Part shown: piece after piece, positions 45,167 to 56,817 of the stretch
How positions within the stretch are numbered: the first letter of the stretch is position 1
Layout: each line of letters opens with the position of its first letter
NCBI GenBank assembly: GCA_009733575.1
Contig: ML769741.1
Location: forward strand, 1-64,000
Origin: Gymnopus androsaceus JB14
Lineage: Eukaryota; Basidiomycota; Agaricomycetes; Agaricales; Omphalotaceae
Direction: 5' to 3'
DNA: 64,000 bases
The notes under the pieces: model-generated
Database searches by the model: none
Told to the model about the DNA's origin: nothing
Seen by the model: the letters and a program-made list of their open reading frames with translations, nothing else
Translations under genes and position numbers: made by a program

Positions 45167-46997
45167 AATGTTATGCAGTCACGCTCGAGGATTTTGGTTA
45201 TCTATAAGTTGAAAAGACAGTGGATGACGCTTTGTGCTTGTCACCGATGATGATAATAATGACGTTGAGCCAGCGTTGAGCTTCTACTGGCTTCCATCAC
45301 ACTCTGGAAAGAAGTACTTAAGGAAGGAGGAAGGTTGATTACACGACATGGTGCTGAACGCCGGTTCCAGAGCATTCGGTGTGGCAAGCACCATTGTCTC
45401 TGGGGCTCTCGCTAATCGAAAAAAGGAAGATTGCACATGCAGGTCAGTATGCCACATGGCTTGTTGTAGGAACGTCGTTATTTCCGACGTCTATGGAGGA
45501 TAGTCTGAGGCGCTGATAAGGAAAACAGAGATAGTAATTAGCGACTGAGAGTAATTATCCGGGATGGCTTACCCGACAAATGCAAATCCAGAAGTCTAAC
45601 CAACACACTTCGCCGAACCCAAAGTTGCTTGGACAGATAAGGAAAGACTTGAGTTCTGGTTCAGATGCCTAAAAAGGATATTTGAGTGATTCTCGAGCCC
45701 GGGAAGCTTGATGTTCAGAAGCAACTTTTGGGTGGCAAATGCGATATAGAATGATATTAAACGCTATAGGGAAGGTATAAAAATGATGAAGAGTACAGAT
45801 AACTGCTGCTGATTCTGTGATTGCAAAAACAAAAGATTGACGCGCTAAAATGATAAAAGTAAGTTGGATGGACAACGGCAATAGCTAACGTGCGACTAGG
45901 AAACTCACAGAGTCTAGATAACGCGACTGGAGTGGAGGGCCTAAGAGAGGTAAGTAGTTCGTAAGCTTATTCTGACCCTTGCTTGAGGTCGATGGTACTT
46001 GGTAGGTTCTGGGCACGTGGCGATACCCGAATTGTGCTGGTCAAAGCTGGTCTTCGCGACCCAATTCATAGGAAGATTCGGATCAAGTACCTGGAAATCG
46101 TTTTTGAAGGCTAGTTGTAGGCGGGCTTCTGGAGCGTCATAAATGATACAGAAGGAGATGGCCGCGCATACCTGCATTCCGGAATCGTTCAACAACTTGC
46201 TTCAGCTAATCACCAGAAAACAGTTCTATCAAGTATCAAGGCAATATCGAGCAATACCGAAAGAAAAAAATGTCAGTATCTGTTCAAACTCTGATGATAT
46301 TCTTAGACTTACTTGTTTCGGGTTCTATGTCTGCTTTCACCCTAGGTGGCCCGTGTCCAGAGCTGACAGCGTCTGCTAGGGGATGGGTCAGGATGATAGG
46401 TTGTTTGATTCATTGCCAATTTGGAATTTAGACCCATCATTCCAATGTACAATGACGAGCCTATCACCCCACGGCTGCCCGCTGGATGAATGAACAACCT
46501 AGGGCCCGCCAGAACCTCTCAATGGGTTAGGCATTGTCTCGCGCCGCGATACTAAGTATAGAACAGCCCTCCATATGAAGAACACGGTTTTAATTGTACT
46601 CAGTCTACGGGATAATCGTGCGCGGTTTGCGACATCAAGCTCCTATATCGATCGCGATAGAGCCCCTTTAACCTATGGCTCAAGGCATCACTTCAAGGAA
46701 TTGCACAGAAGGAGGAGTTCCATGAGCGTGAAGGAGTCATGGCTTGGAAGAGAGTGTGATAAAGGAATAAATGGCAAGGGTTGCCACTGAGTAGGGCATG
46801 AAAGACACCTATCAAGGTTCTTTTCAGATTCGAAAGTCGTTGGGCCCAGGGGACTCTAGTGACCCCGAGTTATTTGCACACTGAGTACCATTGGATGCGG
46901 AAGGGTAAAATATGCTTCATTAGTCTGCGACCAAACGTGACCGTTGAGTAAAGGTTAATCTTCAGCATGCAAGACAATTTAATAGTAAACGTACCAA
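45167..46997. other. intergenic; interspersed repeat at ~45308-45420 and a coding-like minus-strand patch at 45941-46450
   Basis: At 45325-45400 the words ATTACACGACATGG, TGCTGAACGCCGGTTCCAGAGC in part, and TTCGGTGTGGCAAGCACC repeat those of 29026-29123 (inverted). On the minus strand a patch near 46330-46440 reads PIILTHPLADAVSSGHGPP and another at 45980-46140 reads APEARLQLAFKNDFQVLDPN; they may be exons of one unrecognised gene, but I cannot join them. Confidence 0.4.
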
Positions 46998-47531
46998 CTA
47001 CTGTTCCTCCTCATCGCCTACGAGCTCCATGCCACAAAAGATATCAATCCAATCTTCCAAGCGATCCTTAATAAAAGCAGCGAGATCCCATGGATCTTTG
47101 GAGACCTCATCAGGTTCCCCATTCCATAGATAGACATCTGCGTCCACCACTTCTTCAGTCTCAGCAATAATAGCTTTAATGCGAGCGGCTTTATACGCTC
47201 CGCCTTCGAAATCATCCAACTTTGTACGCTGAGACATTGTCAATGGAAAGAGTAAGAGACCATCGACAGGGGATGAGTCGTGATGTTTAATGAGCGCGGG
47301 ATAGTCTTTGCCCAAGACAGTGAAACGAGCGTATCCACCAACGAGGCGTGCATTCATGAGCAAAGGCGATACCGTTGATGTATTTCGTGAATCGCCCGTG
47401 AGTGCCCATGCCAGGAGAGGCAATGCCTGAAGAGTACCGTACAGAAAAATAGGTCTCTCCTTAGAGCATATCAGTATCAGCATTGTAGGCATAAGATATT
47501 AACTGACTACTAAGCTCCCAGTTTGATTCAT
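46998..47531 (-). CDS. gamma-glutamylcyclotransferase-like (AIG2-type) protein
   Basis: The main exon (46998 to about 47461) carries the family hallmarks: the first strand IFLYGTLQALPLLAWAL (the YGTL loop binds the substrate carboxylate), then LLMNARLVGGYARFTV, VDGLLLFPLT and LDDFEGGAYKAARI, where the Glu of FEG is the expected catalytic acid. A likely start ATG at 47531 (MNQTGSLV) joins across an intron of about 48 bases to ERPIFLYG; the alternative is the in-frame ATG at 47492 (MPTMLIL). About 155-165 residues, cytosolic. The family releases 5-oxoproline from gamma-glutamyl compounds; the actual substrate is unknown. Confidence 0.8.
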
Positions 47532-47859
47532 CGTCGTGTGCAAAGAAAGGAGCTTGTATGTGACTGTGACGACGTAACCCACGGAATCAAACGAACTTCG
47601 TGGAACTTCGAGTTGCTCAAGTCGTGTTGAAACTAAGTTGAGAAGAGCGAATGGTTGAACTGAAACTCGAGTTGTCAACGGAAATAACTTCGAGCATGTA
47701 TGACCATTAGCACAGAATTATCGATTCATGCTAATGACACGCCCATCCATCCTCAGGATCTTCGAATACCTCATATGCGGATAGCGATCGCAGTTCAACA
47801 AATGAGAGGGATGAGAAAAAAAAACTCAGAGGGATATTTGTGCTAGAGAAAGAGCGTGA

Positions 47860-48075
47860 AACGCTTCAATCAGCGTTGCCTGAAGCAGAGATGAGCGGTC
47901 TTCAGAAAAGCATCCATCCGCGTCGCGGAGTCAAGACGTGATAGACAATTTTGGCAGGAAATTCCACGCTGAGAAGAGAGAACCTGAACGAACGCACAGT
48001 TTAAGAAGAGTAGCTTTATCAAAATAGAGGATGTCGATGATGGAAGCTACGAGCTCGTTAGGTAGTGTTCCATGA
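47860..48075 (-). pseudogene. F-box relic F4
   Basis: Minus strand reads LPNELVASIIDILYFDKATLL just inside 48070, the F-box of the local family, then breaks frame within 15 codons. Similarity with the relic at 50395-50600 continues over about 200 bases (including GCATCCATCCGCGTCGCGGA). No C-terminal part is seen. Confidence 0.6.
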
Positions 48076-48393
48076 GCAAGTTGAGCATCGTGGACCCAGA
48101 ATTGCTTTGTTCTTGTTCGTTGTTTCTTGCTTCTTGCCAGCCAACAGATTCGCGTCTTTCTCAGTGATTCCCACTTGGTTCTTGTTGCACTCGTAAGCGT
48201 GCCCGTGAGCGTTCATAACTACTCACTAATCCATACTTAGTAGATTAATATGCAATACGCAATATAGCGCTAAGTTTGACAGTTGTGTGGCCAGTCTGGC
48301 GCCCACAAGTTGACTGATTGCTGTACTGAAAGCCAGCCTAGTAACTTCAGACTTGACTCCATCATCCTGCGCCCAGGGCTGAACCATTTCAAC

Positions 48394-49433
48394 ATGGGCA
48401 AGTTATATTTATCCATTGCTACGCGCTAAATACCAATACTTCGAATGGGCAGGCAGCTTTCCAGAACAAGTATCTCAATCTCTCACGACCGCTGGAAGCA
48501 CCGCCGGACCAACTTTCAAAAGTCTATCTAATGCCGTATCACAAGCTGGTAAAGCTATTGGAGAAGGAGCGAGAGCTGCCGGACCCATTGTCGGAGAAAG
48601 TTTCAAGCAGGTCGCGGCGACGGGCAAAGCTGCAGGTACGCTTTCAATCATCGGTAAGAGTTTAAAACAAGCATCAATCGATAATCGCAGGAGTTGCTGT
48701 AGCGCCGTGCGCTTCTCAGGCTGGTGATACGATCTCGAATGGGACAAAGGCTGCTGGCAATGCTCTCATTCCCGTCGGACAGGAAGCCGCGAAACACATT
48801 TCAGCTGCTGGTTTGGTTGCTGGCGGTGCAATCTCGAATGTTGCAAAGGTCGCAGGTGATGCACTCGCTCCCATCGCACAAGAGGCCGATAAACACATCT
48901 CAGCGGCTGGCACAGCTGTTGCACCCTATGTCAAAGACCCTGTCGTAGTCGGTGCGTGTTTCTCTTGACCAAACTAATGAGTACTGACCACGGATTGTTT
49001 CTGATTTTATTCTGCTTTTTTTAGCTGGTGTCACTGGTGCAGTCGTTGGTATCGCTTTAGTACCTGTTCTTGCTCCTGCTGCCCTAGGCGCTGTAGGTTT
49101 TGGTAGTAAAGGTGTTGTTGCTGGTGAGTCCCCCCATCGTCAAATAATGCACCAATAGTAATACGAATCTAATGCGCTCATTTGCTTATAGGTACTGCCG
49201 CGGCAGGAATGCAGGCAGGGATCGGTAATGTAGTAGCTGGAAGTTCGTTTGCTGTTGCACAATCTGTAGCGATGGGCGGCGCTCTTCCGGTTATTGGGTA
49301 CATAGGAGCTGCAGGGCTGGGAGCTGCAGTTGGAGTTGCGGCGGCTGGAGCAGGAGAAATTGCGACTCAGGTTGCAGCTGGAGCAGAGATTTGCTTGAAA
49401 AATAACTTGAAGACTATCAAGGCACGACTGTGA
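48394..49433 (+). CDS. Ifi-6-16 / ISG12 family protein with repeats
   Basis: Exons 48394..48397, 48453..48635, 48691..48951, 49025..49123, 49192..49433; every intron is phase 1 and the product is about 262 residues. The C-terminal half is the Ifi-6-16 domain: GFGSKGVVAGTAAAGMQAGI then VVAGSSFAVAQSVAMGG, two glycine-rich hydrophobic hairpins that insert in membranes. Before it are two near-identical 35-residue repeats containing AGxALxPxxQEAxKHISAAG. In animals the family is interferon-induced and mitochondrial; its role in fungi is not established. The first exon is inferred: a 4-base ATGG followed by a GC donor (GCAAGT) and acceptor GGGCAG; the alternative is an upstream start I cannot see. 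Confidence 0.78.
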
Positions 49434-50394
49434 TAAGTATCGTGTATCATTCTAGGCATCGATAACTTTAAAATGTATTCAAAGACCCAAGCTTCGGAAT
49501 GGAGATGATGCGAACTACCAACAGACTCAACAATGTGCTGCACAGACTTATCACAAACACTGTTCACTTTCACCTTGAATCCTACGCGTATTGGTTCTAC
49601 GGGGTACGCCAAAACAGTTGATGCTTCTCATACAATGACATATCATGTTTAATCAAAATAACTTGCGTTCATTCTATGGACAAATTTATTACTATGAGCC
49701 ATTCACGAGATTCGATAACCATCAGATATAACTGAAGCAATGTGAGGCAGTACGGAAGAACATCTAAGAGCGAATTTTTACAGGACTGGCAACGTACAGA
49801 TTTTTGCATCGTCTCCTGAAGACGCTCGTTAACTTTATCAAGCTCCATGTCGCATTTCGCCAAGATAATTTACCATCGGTGGTTGGACTCAAGTTGCTTT
49901 ACAATAGCCATGTAATCATCAACCAATTGGCCCATCTTCGCATGTGAGAATTCGCCAACCTCGCCCCTAGTCCCAGTCTCAAATACAGTGAAAGCTCGTT
50001 TTACCTGTAATGGTTAATTGATTGTCAGTGGACAGTATGGCACCGAGAGTCGAAACTTCATCCAGAAGCAATCAAGGCCACCGTACCGAAAGGATAACCT
50101 AGTTCTTCAGTGTTGAAGATTGCTTCAGAGGTTTGAGAAACCACCTCAGAGACTGGATCATAATTGTGATTCCAAGATATCATCTGAAGTCTATGAGAAT
50201 GTGAGCTACTTGTTCGACAAGGAAAGAAGTGAAGTTGCCGTATGCAAAGGGCCATCCGGTGTTCTTGTTGAATTGGATTTCCAAATAGTGTGTAGCAGTA
50301 TGATGATCTATGTACTTCTTCAGATCCTCCCAAAAAATTTCGAAGTTCCAGAGACTGTGGACTGAAGCAAGATGGAGTTTATCATCGAGGGATG
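49434..50394 (-). other. possible unrecognised gene on minus strand (49669-50333)
   Basis: Coding-like pieces in order on the minus strand: YDPVSEVVSQTSEAIFNTEE ending LGYPFGT (about 50090-50190), FTVFETGTRGEVGEFSHAKM with QLVDDYMAIVKQLES (about 49880-50005), and KCDMELDKVNERLQETMQKS (about 49795-49860). They suggest a helical protein with introns between, but I cannot settle the joins and recognise no family. Confidence 0.35.
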
Positions 50395-50600
50395 CTCGTC
50401 TAGTGGTCTTCAGAGAAGCATCCATACGCGTCGCGGAACCTTCAAGCAAGCAATTCGAGAACAATTGGCGGAAAATACCACGCTGACGATCCAAGCCCTT
50501 CCAACAAGCGCACAGTCCAGAAGATTAGCTTTATCAAAATAGAGGATGTCGATGATGGAATCTATGAGTCCGTTAGGTAGTGACTAGTGGTTGCATCGTG
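50395..50600 (-). pseudogene. F-box relic F5
   Basis: Minus strand at 50480-50585 reads LPNGLIDSIIDILYFDKANL then LDCALVGRAW, the F-box core. The frame is lost after FSA. Closest relative in the window is F4. Further family members are F1, F2 and F3. Confidence 0.65.
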
Positions 50601-50737
50601 GTCCGTGGAAGGCAAATAAATTTTGACGCCCAGAACTGCTTTGACTTTGTTTCCTGCTTCTTGCCAGCCGAGCAGTTCGCGTCAAATTCGCGTTAAATCC
50701 TGGTCTTTCTCGATTCCGAATCCAGCGCTAGGAAATC

Positions 50738-52421
50738 ATGGATTGGTCTATGTTCAGCACTCTTCCCAACGAAGTTCTGGATATCGTATCCGAAACCATT
50801 GAAGCATACCGGGACTTATTCTCTATTTCCCTCGCTCCCAGGCGTTGCTACTCAGTGTTCAATCGCCGTCTGTACGAATACTCAGATATCACGATCGACG
50901 ATTACAGTAAAAAAATAGCGACCCTCGCTTTGTCGGACAGCGACAGGATACCTTTGACTGGACCTCATCCTGCGTCGCTCGTCCAGCACCTGGAACTCAC
51001 GATTTTCCTGCGGTCAGCTGAGGAGGATGGAAAATTAGATTGGGAAATGCTGGAAACTCCCCCGGGACTCCTACGGGCTACTCTTGCATTGAGGAATATC
51101 TTTAAACATCGCGCTGCCCTCCGTGATGTTACGTTTCTTTCCGACTCTGTTCCACTTTGGAAGATGTTTGAAGAAGTGGATTTTTCCGCGGCCGATTCAG
51201 GCTTTGGTGTTCTAGAAGAATTCATCATCGGATGCCCAGTTCTGAGGAAGGGTTTGGAGCAAGATTTAGGTGTATATGTCAGTTCCAAGCTATATTTTCC
51301 ACTCTGCGCTACTCACACGTGCTAGCAGGACTCGCTGTGCCGTAGTTCTACTAGGTTAACTCGTTTGGAATTCAGTTGGAGCGGATTCGAGGGTGTTCGT
51401 AAGTCTGATACACGCTCGCAATTCCTTTAATTGTTTACATTCGATGTATTTTCAGATGACTCTGATGCCCTTTCGCAACTCGTACAACACATTCCCAACT
51501 CCTGTCCCAATCTGAAGGAACTCAGTCTTGATCTCGTAGATGGCATCCAGAAATAGTATTTCAAAAGCATCCAGCGAGTTATAGATGATCCAAACTTCAC
51601 TTTCCCTCATTTGGAGATCTTTCGCATGCAGTATTTCGCGATCATCTACTGCCGCGCTTTTTTCCTTCGTCATCCCGGGATTCAAAAGCTCAAATTCTCG
51701 AGCGAGGAGTGCAAATATAATACCATAGCTCTACCAGGTATCCTTCCAAAGGTCCGACATTTTGGGGGCTCAGTAACAGACTACCTCACATTGTACCGTA
51801 AATCTCCGCCTTCTATTGACTGTCTAGACGTGTTCATTGGAAAGGAGTGGAACTTATCCACAGTGGAGGAGGCTCTTCTGACAACTGCATTGAGCAACAC
51901 GAAGACAGTCCGCAAGCTGTTTCTTTCAGGCACCGAGGAGTATCGAGTTGGATTGGACTTGGAGTTTCTTGCAACCATACCCGAGTTGTGTCCAAGGTTG
52001 ACCCACCTTTTATGCAAACTTTCTCCTGAAGCGTCCATGGAATATGTAAGTACTTCCAAAATCTCCTTGTCATGCCAGTCTTGCTAATTGTCGATTTCAG
52101 TACTCGGTATACTCCGTCATTCTCCCAAATCTTAAATCCCTCTTGCATCTCAAACTTGACTTCCATTATCCTTCAGGACATACCTTTGACGTCTTGCATA
52201 ACTTACATTCCCAGACCATTTCAGAGCTAGGCCAGAGGGGTGAAGCATTAGCGCTCCAAACTATACATCTTCTGTTCTGGATAATCAGCCTTGATCTCAA
52301 TGTTCCCGGCGATTTTAAACGGTTTTCTTTCATCAAAGGCTCGGGGAAGGATTTCTTGATTTTGCCTGTTCGCGAAGAAGCATTCGACATTGAATTCCGT
52401 ATCTTTGACCGTCTTTACTAA
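50738..52421 (+). CDS. F-box protein (in-frame TAG in exon 3)
   Basis: Four exons: 50738..51271, 51329..51398, 51456..52045, 52101..52421, joining in frame for about 504 residues. The start MDWSMFSTLPNEVLDIVSET is a degenerate F-box; the remainder is a leucine-rich superhelix (DALSQLVQHIPNSCPNLKEL; LATIPELCPRLTHLLCKLS; VILPNLKSLLHLKLDFHY). It would serve as a substrate adaptor in an SCF ubiquitin ligase. A TAG at 51554-51556 interrupts exon 3 after DLVDGIQK; the frame is open on both sides for hundreds of bases. It may be a fresh nonsense mutation, a sequencing error, or be skipped by a 39-base intron (donor GTAGAT, acceptor CATCCAG), which is very short. Confidence 0.75.
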
Positions 52422-52843
52422 AAGTTTTACACATAATAACCATAATACACGCGCATACTCTCAATCTTTTCTAATGTAGTAACATCCAACGAACTAACTC
52501 TTGCACCAGCTGGAACTGAATTCATATTATATTACCGTTGTCGTTGAGTTGGGCTGGAATCGTCGAAGTGCTCTTAGCATGATGTCGAATTCTGCTTGAG
52601 TTTCCTATCTTTTTCCGCTAGATTGATTGACCTTTTGTCCAATCCAGAGTTTCCAGTCTCGCCAGAACGGCTGACACGAGAGGGTGCCCTTTTAGCGAGA
52701 CTACGAACGCTGGTTTTCAATTTGAACTTGAATGCCTCGATACTGTCGTACACTTGAGTGAAGTATAAGATATAACAGAGCCACCATACATTATCCGTCT
52801 TTCGCAAGCTATGTCCCCACCAACAGCCAATTGCTAGTAATTA
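52422..52843. other. no gene recognised
   Basis: Intergenic space between convergent F-box genes; nothing but a short minus-strand frame (52574..52807) without motifs. Confidence 0.5.
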
Positions 52844-54059
52844 TCAGCGTATTTGAATCCTAAGCTTCTCAGATTGTTCCAAGAATGGAAGTTGCTCTCT
52901 GAGCAGCTCCATAGCACCACTCGGAACCTTACATCCGCCCCAGCCATGTAACCTGAAATCTACCGTTTCGAGTAAAGCAAACTCCGGCTTTTCAAACAGT
53001 GCATCAATCGCAGACCAGCAACCCCACGGATGATTTTCCACATTGCTGGCTTGCTTGAGCCTAGTTCGATGATGAAATGTTGTAAAGGAAACCTATTTCT
53101 GTCCTGGCCGAGGAGAGGTCTGAAAAGCGCCTGAATTTTAGGTACGGGAGTCGCGAGCGTTATCCCTTGATCGAGATAAGCCAAGTGGAGGGTCCTGAGG
53201 TTGGGTGTGTGTTTAAGATACGTTCTCGCACTTCTAGAAAACACCGACAATAAGGAAATTATCTGAAAAAAAAGGCAATTGTGATGCACCTTCCGCTTTC
53301 GACAACCTAAGACTCATCTTTAAATTCCTGAGATTTCCGCCAATGTACTGCATCAGACCAATAATTCCTGAACACGGGAAATGGTCATAAAGGCACAACG
53401 ATTGTAGATTCCGAACTTCAAATGGACACGAGTCCTGTAGAAACCAATCTATGAAGTGAGGATAATAAGCGAGCCTCACTTCTTCAAGGCGTATAGACCT
53501 CGGAGCAGTCGACTGCTATTTCTGTTGGCAAAGTCGAATCAACGCAATCCGCAGAGAGATCCAGGACCTTTAAATGCCTCGCACAAGCTAACAGAGACGC
53601 GAGTTCAGCAAATGCAGGCATGTGCAAGTCTCTAGAAAAGACTTGTCTCAAAGAAGGAGACTGAAATATTCCAGTCAATTTTGCTTTAAGCATAGGCGAT
53701 AACACGGTCCAATTGATGCTAGACAACGTAAGATCGTTCATGTTGGCGAGTCGTTGAACGACACTAGCTGTAGCAGCGTCTACCCTGGTATTCGTGGACC
53801 AAAAGCCCCGAAGCTCCAGGGACCGCACATACGATTCCAGACGAGGTTGAGCATCGAAAGCGGCAACTAGTCGTTCAGTGGTTTTCAGATAATCATCTGT
53901 GCGAAGAAAAGGATTGAGAACTATTTGTCGAAAAATGCCACGCTGCGAAGAGCGAGCCCAAGCTCTTCCAACGAGCGCACATTCGAGAAGACTAGCTATA
54001 TCAGAGTGAAGGTTGTCGATAATGGAGTCTACCAGTTCGTTAGGTAGTGGTAGTTGCAT
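52844..54059 (-). pseudogene. F-box protein F3 (two frameshifts)
   Basis: Best preserved member of the F1/F2/F3 group. From ATG at 54059 one frame reads 191 codons: F-box LPLPNELVDSIIDNLHSDIA with LVGRAWARSSQRGIFRQI, then LRR-like ESYVRSLELRGFW and LACARHLKVLDLSADC. An extra T near 53512 (GCAGTCGACTG versus GCAGCGACTG) shifts frame; the next piece (53234-53479) reads YYPHFIDWFLQDSCPFEVRN, an intron ending TTTTTCAG follows, then TYLKHTPNLRTLHLAYLDQG, and a second missing base near 53040 leads to the C-terminal AMELLREQLPFLEQSEKLR. It may be intact in the living organism. Confidence 0.7.
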
Positions 54060-55179
54060 CGTGAAAAGCAATCAGTTTTAGCGCCCTTGTAAGCGCTTAT
54101 TTGTTTCTTGTCTTTCTCCGCACGACTACATTAGCACTACAGGCCAATATTTCTTCTCATTTCCCGCCCTAGGCCTCGGCGTACTTTTACGCGCCGCTAT
54201 AAACTGCCTGCTGGAGTATGCCCCAAGCAGTCCCCTCTCAGAGGTTGACGTTACGATTGTAAGAATCCTTGTGAGTTTCTTGATTTTCGTCAACCTCTTA
54301 GAGGGATTGGTCACCAAGCTAGGAGTAAATACCAAAGCGATTTTCTTCATCTCAACCCAATTGCCTGAAATAACATCACCGTTGATACATACCTCTCACT
54401 ATGTTATTAATAACCATTTTTCCCTCGCCTCAGTCGTGCGCCCAACTTGTTTGCGTGATATCATGGTCGATGGAGATGCTGCCGCAAGTGCCTGCAACAA
54501 CACGAGCTCGAATCAGTATCGGATAACATTCGGAATGTTCTTTCGCTTGCAATGCGAATACACTGCTGCAGACGTGCGGAAAACAGCCGTACGTTGTCAA
54601 TGCGGCTTACTGATTGATACCTTTCCGGTCTGCTTGCGATTTTCCCGTCCATCCGTCCCGTGCAAGAGACTGCTGACGGTTTTATACCCTTTCCCGCAGT
54701 GCTATTGAGGTCCCAGAATAACAGCTCTCCATTTACTTTAAGGAGCCTCTGAGCGCAGTCTTGATGTGAATATCGGCCTCTTTCCTATATATGTCAAAGA
54801 TAGCTGTGGAGTAGGAAAGTCATTTCGCAACGGAACCTAACGAGCGGAACGTTGTCGGGCCAGTTTGAGACTCCTTACTTCTCGAACATTCGCTTTAAGA
54901 GTCTTGGTCAGAATTCCAGGATGAGTTTGTCAGAGTCAGAGGCACCGTCCTTGTAAGAACAGATCGGATACCGAAGCGTTGATAAGCGATTGCTGAGTCA
55001 TTTCGGATTCTCGGTAAGAAAACGCGTAGTCAGGACGTGTCGACTCCGGCGTCTCCGCAGTTGCCCTTAAAAATGACAAGGCTTTATAAAAGGAACGTTT
55101 TCATTGTCCTACGTTGCCACAACGCACCCACAAAGGCATTCTACCAAGAACTTCCTTTTCCAATCCAGCTAAATTCAGC
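54060..55179. other. no gene recognised
   Basis: One plus-strand frame of 145 codons (54271..54708) shows no family resemblance, and no splice-joined partner is evident. Nothing else stands out. Confidence 0.45.
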
Positions 55180-55786
55180 ATGCTTGCTTCTTTGTCTCCA
55201 GCCCGTGACTTATTCGCTTTGTCTGGCTCTTCGGTTTACCATCACTTGCCTTCACCAAGCTCCCTTTCAAACTCTCTACTCGCCCCTGTTCTCCTCGACC
55301 AGCCCTCTTTCACCCCTTCCCCTCGTCAATCTTCCTTTATCGAAACATCATCCCAACGGCGTGCTCGCGTCGCGTTCTTGCAAAAGCAGAACAATCGAGA
55401 GGGTGAAAAGAGAGTCGAAAACTGGGTTCGAGAGCAGGTTCAGCAGAGTGCCTTCATGATTACCGCAGCACAGATGTCTGCCGAGAAAGTGAAGGTAAAG
55501 GGCCACAGGAGGACTGCCAGCCATCGTCATCAGGGTGCCTTTGCCCTTAAACCGGTACCGGATGAAGCTTATACTTGGTCGCATGCTTAAAGACTCGTCT
55601 GATCTCTCTTCTATTACGGAGGAAGAAGAGGAGCCTTACATCTTTTACTCGACCCCTTCGCCACAGTATTCAGTGGCCAAAGCTCCCCCTTTGTCTCCGA
55701 CCAAGGCTCCTCGTAGCCCGACCAGGCCATCGCATCAGCGTCGTCTCTCCGACTTGGCCGTCATTCCCGAAGGCCCAGAGGAGTAG
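55180..55786 (+). CDS. uncharacterised basidiomycete protein (one frameshift)
   Basis: From ATG at 55180 the product begins MLASLSPARDLFALSGSSVY and is Ser/Pro-rich, with a basic helical centre (RVAFLQKQNNREGEKRVENW; AQMSAEKVKVKGHRR). A frame change of one base between about 55560 and 55600 leads to DSSDLSSITEEEEEPYIFYS and the end RRLSDLAVIPEGPEE. The acidic EEEEEP block after a Ser-rich stretch and the proline-rich end look like one continuous low-complexity protein of about 200 residues seen in many mushrooms. No domain, signal peptide or membrane segment. Function unknown. Confidence 0.6.
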
Positions 55787-56817
55787 CATCCTCGAGTCGT
55801 TCACAACCAAATAACATCTATGCATGCACTCTACATCATCGCGCTATAGCGCTCGAAACTCATTGTTGCATTATTATTCGCTCACAAAGAGCACCTTTGG
55901 CCCGAGAACGGGCTCTGCGCGCTGTATGCCATCTTCGCAACTCCTAATCGGCATGTTGGCCCTAGGAGAATACAAAAGCGTTTGCTATTCGTTATCCATG
56001 ACGACTACTACATTTGATCTTCACGACCTTCATATGTACTTATTCGCCGCGTTGTACTTACCAGTCGTGGTTCGCGTTACTTGAATGTTCTCTTTGTACT
56101 TGTCTGCAACATCTTTGTTGCTCACGGTTGCTATTCTTTCAGCTTGAATGTACATGTTCTTTTATGTCGCTTACTTCCATACTAGAATAGAATGAATGTC
56201 ATTTACCTTATTCGTTTTGAATCCCTCCGAGTAGTCACCCAACAAGCAAGCAGTCAACTCGATGCCCCATAAATAGCTAAATAACCAGAAAGCGGTAACA
56301 GAAATAACGGTACTATGGATTGGTTCGAGATCGAGCCATGGGTGCGAGGACTCAATCTCGGAAGCATTATGTACGCAGAGGACAAAACGGACCAAGTTTG
56401 AAATAAGTTGATTGAGGTCGAGTTCAAGAGTGCAGAATGTAGGCGGGCCGTGTCTGGTCGTGTTCATTAGGAGATTTCCAGCGGTGGATTCCAAGGTGGA
56501 TTCAAAATAGACCTTTCAGACCGCATCGGGATAGGTCTCGGACCTGCTGGTGTTCAGCTGTGGACCTTATGTGTAATAAATCCTCCAAGTTCCTTCCTTC
56601 CAGACACGCAACGCGTACGTGAACATGACATGACAGGCTGACATTGACAGCAAGAAATTAGCGCCCAATTCTTCGTTTCTACTTCTTGTCTACTTCTGTC
56701 AAAAAATAAGTCTCGAACTGCTCGGGTGAGTGAAGCATTCTATCGCTCCATCCGCGCTCTATTCTGGAGAGAAGAAACTTACAAGATCCCTAGCCTTTTT
56801 CCACATATCCGTCATCA
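55787..56817. other. no gene recognised
   Basis: Short frames only. GGAAGGAAGGAACTTGG on the minus strand at about 56590 resembles the beginning of the repeat inserted at 29026-29123. Confidence 0.45.
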
